Assembly (NCBI GenBank): GCA_027486275.1
Contig: JAIXPM010000265.1
Span: 1-64,000 of the forward strand
Length of the DNA: 64,000 nucleotides
Direction: 5' to 3'
Source of the DNA: Sphingomonadales bacterium
GTDB taxonomy: Bacteria; Pseudomonadota; Alphaproteobacteria; Sphingomonadales; Sphingomonadaceae
Numbering within the stretch: position 1 is the stretch's first letter; each line of letters starts with the position of its first letter. Below are positions 26,475 to 35,000 of the stretch, one piece after another. The translations under genes were made by a program, and so were the position numbers. The notes under the pieces were generated by a model. It did not search any database and had not been told where the DNA came from. It saw only the letters and a list, made by a program, of their open reading frames with translations.

Positions 26475-27485
26475 ATGAGCCGCAAGAATGCCTCATTCGC
26501 TGCAGACCTTGCTGCGGGCATTATGCCAGCAGATGAGGCCAGCCCTCGGAGGACCTCAATTGGGGCAGGGGTGCTGACCGGCAGAGAGAACCGACTGTCG
26601 GAACTCGCGTCAGGCAGTGTTGTAACGCGCACTCACGAGCTGGTTGACCCTGCACGTTGTCGAATGTGGGAAGGGCACAATCGCGACTATGCTCTCCTTA
26701 CAGAAGACCGATGTGCGGATCTTATTGAGAGCATCAAGGCCCAGGGGCGTCAGGAAATGCCGGCCATCGTGCGCCGTATTCGTGACGATCCGGCATATGA
26801 TTTTGAGGTGATTTGCGGCGCGCGCCGGCACTGGTCGATCAGCTGGCTGCGCGCTCATAATTATCCCGACTTCCGGTTCCTGATTGATGTCCGCAGCCTT
26901 TCCGATGAAGAGGCCTTCCGTCTCGCCGATATTGAGAACCGCGCGAGGGACGACCTTTCCGATCTCGAGCGCGCACGCGACTATCTGCGGGCCCTTGGGA
27001 CCTATTATGAGGGCCGCCAGAAGGTGATGGCCGAGCGGATCAATGTCACCGAAAGTTGGCTCAGCCGCTATCTTGACCTCGCCCGTCTGCCAGCGGAGCT
27101 GATGGTTGCATTCCCGAACGGCCAGGAACTGCGGATAAAGCACGTGACGGCGCTAAAGCCTCTGCTCAAGCCCGACGATCGTAAGGAGCGGGTGTTTGCG
27201 GAAGCGGCACGGATTGCTTCAAGCCGTGTTGAAGGCGCGCCTGCTGGACAAGTGCCTGACGTCATTCGAGCCTTGGCCCACGCTGCCGACGCCCCCAAGA
27301 AGTCAGGTTCCCCCAAAAGGTCAGGTAAGGGTGAGGTGATTACGTCGACCGCCGGCAAGCCGCTCATTCGCGTCGATGCCAAGGATCGCAAGGGCATGCG
27401 CCTCACTTTGCTCCTTCACTCTGGCGGATCGCGCCAGGAGGCCGAGAAAGCCCTGACAGCGATCCTCGACGCGCATTGGAAGTAA
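26475..27485 (+). CDS. parB: ParB-type partition protein
   Basis: 336 residues. The N-terminal ParB/sulfiredoxin-like domain has ARCRMWEGHNRDY (about 54-66), ADLIESIKAQGRQEMPAIVR and YDFEVICGARRHWSISWLR, with the GxRR-type C-E-R (here ICGARRH) CTP-binding box. A helix-turn-helix follows (KVMAERINVTESWLSRYLDLARLP, about 180-203). The linker holds PKKSGSPKRSGKG (about 273-285), encoded by two inverted iteron copies, and the C-terminus is the dimer domain. The ATG at 26475 is used because an upstream one would read through the parS site. It loads on parS and stimulates ParA. Confidence 0.9.
   Translation: MSRKNASFAADLAAGIMPADEASPRRTSIGAGVLTGRENRLSELASGSVVTRTHELVDPARCRMWEGHNRDYALLTEDRCADLIESIKAQGRQEMPAIVRRIRDDPAYDFEVICGARRHWSISWLRAHNYPDFRFLIDVRSLSDEEAFRLADIENRARDDLSDLERARDYLRALGTYYEGRQKVMAERINVTESWLSRYLDLARLPAELMVAFPNGQELRIKHVTALKPLLKPDDRKERVFAEAARIASSRVEGAPAGQVPDVIRALAHAADAPKKSGSPKRSGKGEVITSTAGKPLIRVDAKDRKGMRLTLLLHSGGSRQEAEKALTAILDAHWK
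27292..27325 (-). repeat. Two inverted iteron copies inside parB
   Basis: On the minus strand the sequences CCTGACTTCTTGGGGG (27292-27307) and CCTGACCTTTTGGGGG (27310-27325) match the origin iteron CCTGACC-N4-GGGGG, the first with one mismatch. They are 18 bp apart, the same as the last two origin copies, and in opposite orientation. They encode the PKKSGSPKRSG linker of ParB. They could bind Rep and link partition or origin pairing (handcuffing) to copy control. Confidence 0.75.
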
Positions 27486-27584
27486 CTACGCACAGGGGCT
27501 TTGCTCGCAGATCCGATTAGCCGCCAAGTCACCGTGCTGCTATTCTCAGGGGGCAGCAGTTAGCCAATCATTGAGTGGGAAACG

Positions 27585-27917
27585 ATGGGTAAGAAGAACT
27601 TGGCGCTGGTCGGGACGCACCAGGACTATTTTGCCGACATGTTCGACGACCGAACCGGCCTTTATTCATCGATAGTCACAGATTGCGCGTCGTCGGAGGA
27701 TGCGGCCACCTCCTACTTCCGGAACGTCTTCGAAAACTCCAATGGCGTCATCAGGAATGCGGTTGTAGCTGTATGGCCGGTATCGGATAATGCCGACGCT
27801 CATGAAGTCTTCGATATAGTTGCCACACTGGTGCCCTGCTTAGAGCCGGACGCAGAACCAGGAGACTTTGATGTAGCGGTGACTGCTACGCCTAGGGCTG
27901 GAAGATCCAAAGCCTAA
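27585..27917 (+). CDS. Hypothetical protein, 110 aa
   Basis: An acidic 110-residue protein, ATG with GTGGGAA upstream. The first half is MGKKNLALVGTHQDYFADMFDDRTGLYSS, the rest has no transmembrane segment and no familiar motif. It follows parB by 100 bp on the same strand, where plasmid backbones often keep small accessory genes. The coding frame has good codon use, so it is probably real; the function is unknown. Confidence 0.5.
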   Translation: MGKKNLALVGTHQDYFADMFDDRTGLYSSIVTDCASSEDAATSYFRNVFENSNGVIRNAVVAVWPVSDNADAHEVFDIVATLVPCLEPDAEPGDFDVAVTATPRAGRSKA

Positions 27918-27977
27918 CATGTCAGCGGTTTCGTGAGATCAGGCAGCATTGCAGCGGAGGCCGCGGGGTGACCGGGC

Positions 27978-29315
27978 TTACGTCCGCAGTTTCCCAACCA
28001 CGCGCGCCGCTGCGTTGTCCCGCGGCGCAAGCTTTCTGGCATAGCGGAGCGCGGTGCCGGTCGACTGCCATCGCAGCGCCTGGCAGATCTGCCCGACATC
28101 TTCGCCGGCCGCGAACAGGTCCTGTGTTAGCCCGACCCTGAGCGAGTGCGTCGATAGCCGCGACAGCGCCGCCGTCAACTCGTCACCTGAAAGGTCGACC
28201 AGCCCGAGCCCGGCAGCGCGCAGTGCCATCCGCCGGTAGATGAGATTGACGCCCTTGCGGGTGAGGGGATCGGTGCCGATCGCATAGCGGACGCGCGCCG
28301 GCTGCGCATTCTGGGCGCGCATCCGCCGCCAGTCGATATGGGCGTTGGGCGCCAGGTCGCCGACCGAACGGGCAGGGCGCGCCGCGACCGCGGCGCGTCG
28401 TTCGATGCCGACCCGCCGGAAGATGAACCCGGCGTCGATCGCAGCGGCATTCAGCCAAGCCCCGATCCGCCGCATCGAGTCCGCCGATACCCAGGCATAA
28501 GCACCTTCTCCCTCCTGGTCGGTCTTGGCCCGCGGAATGAACAGCAGCCCGGTGCCGTCGGATTCGGCCTCGAGGTGCGCGACCTGGACCGCAAGCAGCT
28601 CGGACACCCGCAAGCCGGCGTCATAGCCAAGGCTGAGCAGCGCCGCATCGCGCAGCCCCTGGATATCGCCTCCACAGGCCATCAGCATCGCCGAGAACGT
28701 CAGGCCGGCCGGGGCAGGGGCCTCGCTGTCGCCGAACCGCACCCCGACCGCCTGGCGCTGTGCCACCGTGCGGCGCTTCTTCATGCCCTTCATGGTGTTG
28801 GTGACGACGCTGGCCTTGGTGGGCGAGGGCAGGTCCATCAGCGCATGAGCGCTGGCGATCGAGCCCAGACGCCGCACGATCGTCGCCGGTTTGATTGGCG
28901 AGTTGGCCGGGCCGATGGTCTGCTGTTCAAGGTGGTCGATGTAAGCGACGATCGTGGCGGGTGCCGCCGGCATCGCCGTTCGGCGGGTCGCGTCACAGAA
29001 TTCCCCAAAACAGGCGAGATCGCTGGCCATGGCGCTTCGGCTCGCCGGCGCCAGCGCCTCGACGGCCTTGCGAAACGAAAGCTCGTCGATTGCGGCGCTC
29101 CCCGGTGCAGCCATTGCCTCGAGCAGGCCTGCAAGCCGGACGACGGGGTCGAGCGCCCCACGTGGCCGCCGCGCCGGCAGCGCCGCTTTTCCAGCGGGCA
29201 CGACTTCGACGACTGTGATCACACCACCCCGCGCCAACGCCCTGGCGTTGTTTGGCGTACTTCCAACGCTCTGGCCCGGTGCAGAGCGGGCGCGGGGAGG
29301 GGACGAAGCCGGCAT
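27978..29315 (-). CDS. Tyrosine recombinase/integrase
   Basis: About 445 residues. The core-binding domain (about 110-185) precedes a catalytic domain with the R-K-H-R-H/W-Y set: DAGLRVSELL (first Arg), IPRAKTDQEGEG (Lys), STHSLRVGLTQDLF (His and second Arg) and LRWQSTGTALRYARKL (Trp and nucleophile Tyr). The long basic and proline/alanine-rich N-terminal extension is typical of plasmid and island integrases in sphingomonads. A GTG at 29351 would add 12 residues but lies inside a perfect palindrome; ATG at 29315 is preferred. It may resolve plasmid multimers or move the neighbouring cargo. Confidence 0.88.
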   Translation of the reverse strand: MPASSPPRARSAPGQSVGSTPNNARALARGGVITVVEVVPAGKAALPARRPRGALDPVVRLAGLLEAMAAPGSAAIDELSFRKAVEALAPASRSAMASDLACFGEFCDATRRTAMPAAPATIVAYIDHLEQQTIGPANSPIKPATIVRRLGSIASAHALMDLPSPTKASVVTNTMKGMKKRRTVAQRQAVGVRFGDSEAPAPAGLTFSAMLMACGGDIQGLRDAALLSLGYDAGLRVSELLAVQVAHLEAESDGTGLLFIPRAKTDQEGEGAYAWVSADSMRRIGAWLNAAAIDAGFIFRRVGIERRAAVAARPARSVGDLAPNAHIDWRRMRAQNAQPARVRYAIGTDPLTRKGVNLIYRRMALRAAGLGLVDLSGDELTAALSRLSTHSLRVGLTQDLFAAGEDVGQICQALRWQSTGTALRYARKLAPRDNAAARVVGKLRT

Positions 29316-29346
29316 GAAGGCGCTTTTACCGCGAAATCCGGCGTTT

Positions 29347-29380
29347 GGCACTACCCATAGTGTTTAGTATGGGTAGTGCC
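29347..29380. promoter_or_regulatory. Perfect 13-bp inverted repeat between the integrase and HTH genes
   Basis: Arms GGCACTACCCATA (29347-29359) and TATGGGTAGTGCC (29368-29380) are perfect complements around an 8-base spacer. They lie in the divergent promoter region of the recombinase gene and the 404-aa HTH gene. It could be an operator for the HTH protein or a crossover site for the recombinase. No poly-T run follows, so it is not an obvious terminator. Confidence 0.65.
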
Positions 29381-29460
29381 TCAAAAGTCCATGCTGTGGC
29401 TGTCTAGTGAAATTCACTTAGCTATGTTATAAAAAAAGGAGCGCGGGGAGGAGGGCGGCT

Positions 29461-30675
29461 ATGGGACTGAATTTGTTCGACAGTTCCGAAGTCGATCCCG
29501 CCGAGCTCGCCGCCGCCAACGCCCGTTGCTACCTCGCGCTCGGCCGTCTCGACGGCGCCATCGCGCACGCCGCGCCGAACGTCGTCGCGATGTTCGCGCT
29601 GATGCTTGTCCGTCGGACGCTGGCGCGATCGCTCGCCGCCGCTGGCTATCTGTTCACCGACGCGACGTTCGAGGCGTGGATCGCGCGCGCCGGCGGGCCG
29701 CCGCAGGGCGGTCCCGGTACCGCCGCGCCGGCGCCCGCAATCGCCGCAGCTGTCTTGGCAGAGCTGCGCGCCTCGAAATGGACAGCGCTCGCCGAGGCAG
29801 CCGACCTGGTCTCGCGTGCCGCGTCACATCTCGGTCGCGGTGATCGCCGCACTGATGTCGGTGCACCCGATCCGGAGGATAGCGAGGCGCGGGCGGAAGG
29901 GCGGGGGGCGTGGCATTGCGACGGATTGGGAGGGGTCATCGCGGCGGCGCGAGAGGTTCTGATCGACGGTGATGGGGCCGCGGCCGAGCACGATGAAGCA
30001 CCCCTTTCGGTGCTGGCAGAGCGGCTTGCCAAAGTGCCGGCCCTGTTCGCGCCGGTCGAGCGCGGCAGCGCCGTCATCGAAACTGACACCGGGCCGGTCG
30101 CGGTGCCGTTGGCGACCCAGCAGTCGCAAGGCTGGGCGCTGGGAATCGTCGTTGGCGAGATGTTCGTCGACCTTGGCATGATGCGGCGGCCGGTGCCGTT
30201 TGCTGCGGTTATTGTCCCTCAGGTTTTGCGAGGGGATTGCGATCCCGAGGTCCGGCTGTTGCGGCTCGCCACCGACATCGGCCAGGGTGCCCATGAGCTG
30301 CTCGGGAACCTCGAGGCGGCGCGGCGCCTGGTGAGCCGGGCTGAAGCCGCGTTGGTCGATGCGCGCAGCACCTCGCGTGCGCCGGCGGTGTTTGCGCTCA
30401 TTGCGGGGCTGGGTCTGGTGACGCGCGGGGAGGTTTGCGACGGGTTCAAGATGACGGCCGCCGGCGCCGATGGCGTGCTGGCCAAGTTGCTGGCGGCGGG
30501 GCTGATCGTACGCCGGCCGGGCAGGGCAGGGGGGTTTGGTGTGGCTGCGGTCGCCGGCAATGCGCTTGCCAACAGCGCTAGTCCGCTAATCGACGCTCGG
30601 GCGGCAAGTGGCGTCGACAAGCTGGACGCCGCAATGGCCGATCTTGACCGGTTGCTCGCAGGCCCCGCCGCATGA
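29461..30675 (+). CDS. HTH-domain protein, integrase-associated (DUF1612/HTH_13-like)
   Basis: 404 residues, alanine-rich. The N-terminal half (about 20-110) is helical and includes MFALMLVRRTLARSLAAAGY. A central domain (about 170-270) has PVAVPLATQQSQGWALGIVVGE. The C-terminus is a winged helix (LGLVTRGEVCDGFKMTAAGADGVLAKLLAAGLIVRRPGRAGG, about 316-360) with a final helix DAAMADLDRLLA. The layout resembles rhizobial DUF1612/HTH_13 proteins of plasmids, but this name is tentative. It is divergent from the recombinase across the palindrome. A decayed copy of its C-terminus is found at 36146-36350. Confidence 0.6.
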   Translation: MGLNLFDSSEVDPAELAAANARCYLALGRLDGAIAHAAPNVVAMFALMLVRRTLARSLAAAGYLFTDATFEAWIARAGGPPQGGPGTAAPAPAIAAAVLAELRASKWTALAEAADLVSRAASHLGRGDRRTDVGAPDPEDSEARAEGRGAWHCDGLGGVIAAAREVLIDGDGAAAEHDEAPLSVLAERLAKVPALFAPVERGSAVIETDTGPVAVPLATQQSQGWALGIVVGEMFVDLGMMRRPVPFAAVIVPQVLRGDCDPEVRLLRLATDIGQGAHELLGNLEAARRLVSRAEAALVDARSTSRAPAVFALIAGLGLVTRGEVCDGFKMTAAGADGVLAKLLAAGLIVRRPGRAGGFGVAAVAGNALANSASPLIDARAASGVDKLDAAMADLDRLLAGPAA

Positions 30676-31185
30676 GACTTTGTCGCGTTCAGGACCCGAA
30701 TTAATTATAGCTGCCGTTCGCTCAGTGCTCGACAATGTGACCGCTTCCGACCCAGTCCTGAGCTTCTAGGATTGGTCTGAGCACAGCCGCCCCAGATGGG
30801 AGCCGCCGTCCACGCTGCGGGAAAGTCCCGGTCGGCAATGGACCCATATCCGGCCACTCAGAGCGCGCTTTCACTTCGTGGCTTAGGTCTTTCGTTCATG
30901 CCCGCCGCGAAGACGCCTGCGCTGCCATTGCCAATCCTGAGACTTGAACAGGTTGCCGTCCCTTATGTATCGCCGGACGGGAATGCGCTGGCACACGCCC
31001 CAGGTGTTGCCGGCGCGCGCCAACGAGAGAAGTTAACCGAACCTGGTCGGTGCTCGTGAAAGTCGAAGCTTGACGAGCTCGTTGGAAGTACGAGCGTGGG
31101 CCCTACGCACGTTGGCACGAAGTCACGTCTCGTCTTGCCCTCGACTGAGGATCCGATCCGTGCTTTTGCTCTGATGGGGGTAATC
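30676..31185. other. 510-bp region without a convincing gene
   Basis: After the HTH gene no open frame with a ribosome site or known motif was found here. A frame at 30796-31059 has low-complexity codon use and no SD. The stretch may hold the boundary of the inserted GIY-YIG/STAND module, because the HTH gene tail reappears beyond that module. Confidence 0.5.
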
Positions 31186-31884
31186 ATGACAGGCAAAGAA
31201 CTGATTGAGCAGGTTCGTCGATCGATTGCGACCGACGAGGTTCCCGCCCCCACGGATCGGGCAGTCGCCATTCACCTAGGTATAAGCGGGACCAGCCTGG
31301 CTAATTGGCGAGCTCGCGAGACGGTCACGCCGCGGCAGATGGCGGGACTGCTCGCCTCCGCTGCGAATGCATCGCGCCAGCGCACCCACGCGGAGGCGAT
31401 CCGTCCGGTCGTGGAATTCTTCCAAATCCGGCGTGCCAATGTTGGAAGCGGCGACACCTGTCGCATATTCGATGCAGGAATCGGCGACGACGAGCATCCC
31501 TATCTGTCCGGCCTCAAGCGCGAGCTGGAAACCCGGAAAGGTATCTACGTTTTCTACGACAGCCGGGGCTGCGGACTGTACGTCGGGAAAACCAAGGCAC
31601 AGACACTCTGGAAGGAGATCAATCTCGCCTACAATCGGGATCGCGACCCGCATCTGCAGAGCATACTGCGCGTGCAGCATCCGGAGCGCAGGCAGGATTT
31701 CCGAAATTCCGACGAGATGCGGCGCCAGATACGGCCGGTAAACGTGCGGCTGCACGAGCTCGCGCACTACGTCAGCGCCTATGAGGTGGTCGAGGAGATG
31801 ATCGGCGATGTTGAATCTCTGCTCATCCGGACCTTCCCCAACGACTTGCTCAACAAGAAGATCGAGAACCTGACTTGGGCTTGA
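31186..31884 (+). CDS. GIY-YIG nuclease-like protein with N-terminal HTH
   Basis: 232 residues from an ATG with GGGGG seven bases upstream. The N-terminus (about 22-52, PTDRAVAIHLGISGTSLANWRAR) is an HTH of the kind in phage or island repressors. The C-terminal domain has GIYVFYDSRGCGLYVGKTKA (about 113-132), the GIY-YIG core, with a helical AYNRDRD region after it. Of the catalytic set the Tyr pair and YVGKT are present; the Arg (IRVQHPERRQ?) and late Glu (AYEVVEEMIGDVESLLI) are plausible. It precedes the STAND gene by 130 bp on the same strand. Confidence 0.7.
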   Translation: MTGKELIEQVRRSIATDEVPAPTDRAVAIHLGISGTSLANWRARETVTPRQMAGLLASAANASRQRTHAEAIRPVVEFFQIRRANVGSGDTCRIFDAGIGDDEHPYLSGLKRELETRKGIYVFYDSRGCGLYVGKTKAQTLWKEINLAYNRDRDPHLQSILRVQHPERRQDFRNSDEMRRQIRPVNVRLHELAHYVSAYEVVEEMIGDVESLLIRTFPNDLLNKKIENLTWA

Positions 31885-32013
31885 CCATGTCCACGAAATC
31901 AACGGGACATCGCTAGATGGCAGTACTGGATTCCTGGCTGCTTCCATCGATTGAGACGCTGGCCAGTGCTGGCGCGCGATTCGGGTCAGGTTGCGGGTCA
32001 CAACAACCGGTAG

Positions 32014-35000
32014 GTGGGTATGTCGCACGGGTCTGGAGCTGACGAGGGTGCGGGCTCGGGCGCGGCGTCGCTCGCCGGGTACGAGTATCAGATCGACGTT
32101 TCCGTGTGGTTGGCGCTCGACCTCGTTCTCGTTTCACAGCAGACCGAGGAGCTCGAGCTGGAGCCGGCCTCTCAAGAGGATCTCGAGGCCGAGCTCACCG
32201 AGACGCAGCCTGGCCGGCTCGTCAGCCGCGTTCCGATGAAGGGCTACACGCTGGTAGTCCAAGCCAAGCGGAGGGGTGGCGACGCTTGGACCCCTTCGAC
32301 GCTCCGCACCCTCCTCGACCATGGAAGCGACGGCAGGAAGTCTGCGGCTGAGCGCCTCAAGGTCCAGTCGGCGCGCTACCTGCTGGTGACAAGCGCCGGG
32401 CTGAATGGACCGGCCAGGAAGCTGGGCCGTCGCCACGCGGGGTCCTGGCCACGTGCGGCGGCGATGCCGGAGGTGATAGCCAAGGCGTTCACCCACAGTG
32501 TAGCTGGCCGCGTCGCGGTCATCGCCAACCAGGACGACGAGCGGCTGCGCGGAGACATCGACCGTCTCCTGATGGAGGGTTGCCGCATTCCGAAGGCGCG
32601 GCTTGAGGAATGCCGCACGAAGCTGCGCGAGGACGCGCGCGCGCGGATCGCCAGGGCGGGCGGCGGCCGTTGGCGGCGGAGCGAGATCGAGGCAGTGATC
32701 CGCGCGCACGACGGCTACCTCGCCAGCGCGCCTGAGCTGGAGCACTACGTCCACCCGACCAATTGGGCCCTCCTGCGGGAGGCCATGGCTCAGCGTTCCG
32801 CCGCGATCATCATTGGCACGTCCGGCACCGGGAAGACGCTGGCTACCAAGATGCTCTACCAAGAACTGCGGCAGGAGGTGGAAGGGCTCGCCCGCCGTCC
32901 GGTGCTCCTTGGCCCGGCGGAACTCCGCAACGACGCGACGCCACGCCCCGTGTTGTTCGATATCGAGGATCCGTGGGGCCGGTTCGACTTCGATCCCGAC
33001 AGCCGCCCCTGGAACGACCAGCTGAGCGAGGTGCTGGCGGCAGCGCGGCCGGACTCGATGGTGATCGTGACCTCGCGCCACGACGTGGCCCTCGCATCCG
33101 GCGCCTTGGGCTCGGTCAAGCAGTGGGTAGTCAACCTTGAGGCCGAGAACTACGGACCCGGGGAGCGCCGCCGACTCTACCGTACCCGCATCGAGAGCCT
33201 GCCGCGCGACCTCCAAGCGCTCGCGCGTGGTGCCGAGCGAACAGTGCTCTCGGAGCTCGCGACCCCGCTTGAGATACAGAAGTTCTTCGACGCGATGAGG
33301 GTACAGGACCGCAAGGGCCTCGGCAACCCGCCCCGCTACGTGCAGGACGCGATCGCCGGTGCACACCAGAACTCGATCGAGAGCACGGTTATCGAGCAAA
33401 TCGAGGAGCGCAAGGACGTCGCGGCAGCCGCGGTCCTCTACGGCCTCCTGTCGGCGAGCGGCAAGGTCACGCGGTCCGTGTTGCGCGAGATCGAGGACGC
33501 CCTGGCCGACCGGGAGGTCGATCTAGGCCGCGGCGTGTCTCCACTCGTCGACTTCTTCGTCGCCGCCCGCAACCTGCGGCAGGGGGAGGGCGGGCTTGTC
33601 ACCTACTACCATCCTAGGGTGGAGGCCGGCGTTACCAGAGCACTCGAGAAGGCCGAGCACCGTCAGGTCGTGCGCCGCACGCTGCGGCTCCTGCTCGAAC
33701 TGCTCGTCTCCGACGATGGGCCTGGCGCGGAATGGGGCGCCGGTGCGTCGGCACGAATCCTCGCCACTGTCCGAGATAGATTCGGCGTGTCGCCCGGGAG
33801 CGCCACGGCTCAGAGGATCGACGCATGGTTAGACGCTCGGCTCTTCGAAGGCGGTAGCGCGTTCGAGGCGCACCTCGAGCTGGCTGCCAAGGCCGGGTCC
33901 ATGGCGAGCAACGGCGGCGAGATCGCGCGCTTCCTACGGCACCGACCCGACACTTCATTCGGCGGGTTCGACAGCTGGGGGCGCCCTGAGCATCCCGAGG
34001 AATGGTATGCGGCCCGCCGCGCCGATCCCGCCACCCGCGCGATCTTGGAGACGTTCGTCCGCGAGACCCTCCCGCGGGATCGCACCCACTACCCGGACGC
34101 GTTCGCCGCCGAGCTTGCGCGGATCTCCGACGGGTTGACCCCCGCGTTCCTCGACGCAGCGTCGAAGGCCGTCCACTTCGGCTACATTTCCACGGACGAT
34201 GCGATCGCTCATGGCGCGTTGGAGGACTTGGAGGGCTTCGAGGCGGTGGTCGACACCGCGGTCGAGGTCTTGACCCCCTCGCCGGGCGAGACAGCTGCCG
34301 CGGCGGAGACCTATCTCGACATCGTCAACGACGTATACAGCGAAGATTATGCGCAGCACCTCGCTGAGAACGACGACGGCCACACCGCGAGCGAGTTCCT
34401 GAAGCTCTTCGTGGCGCGCGTTCGCGCCGATCGCGGGTGGAGGCTAGTCGCGCAGCACCGCCACTCGGATGCGCTCAGGCCATACTGGCTACGGCGCCTC
34501 GCCGACCGGGATTCTGCCGAGACGCCGGATCCCGATGAGCTCGCGGGCGCGTTTCAGTCTGCCTACGACACCGCGGACGAGAACCACGTCTGGTCGGCCC
34601 TGATGCGGACGTGGGACGACCGCTACCTCGACTCGCTCGCGGAGCGGGTAGTCGCGGGGTCGCCGCATTCTGAGGTCGAGCAGGCGGCGCTCGCCGCCCT
34701 GGTCGAGCGCGCGCCGCAGCTGCTGGAGCCGATACTCGGGCGCCTACAGACAGGCGGCGGCCACGAGCGTTTGGTGTCGATAGCCCGCGGCCTGGCCGCG
34801 CTCCGGCGCGGACGTTCGCGGGCGGGCACGAAGCACATGGTCGCCGCGGACGTGGCTGCGGCGGCGCTTCCTAAGCCTTTTGATTCGATCGGCGAGGCGC
34901 AACTGGCCTTGCTCTCCAAGCGGAAGCCCAGGTTAGGTAAGCGTGCGATCGACGCGCTGTCGTCGATCGTTGCACCGTCGGCAGATACCCGGGCCTTTCG

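Noticed and set aside
28338..29360. 340-codon plus-strand frame over the recombinase gene
   Set aside because: It is antisense to the catalytic motifs of the recombinase and shows no motif; high GC gives long antisense frames.
30796..31059. 87-codon frame between the HTH and GIY-YIG genes
   Set aside because: No ribosome site, no motif and poor codon pattern; treated as non-coding.
32134..33399. 421-codon minus-strand frame over the STAND gene
   Set aside because: Antisense to the nuclease and Walker A regions, with no recognisable motif.
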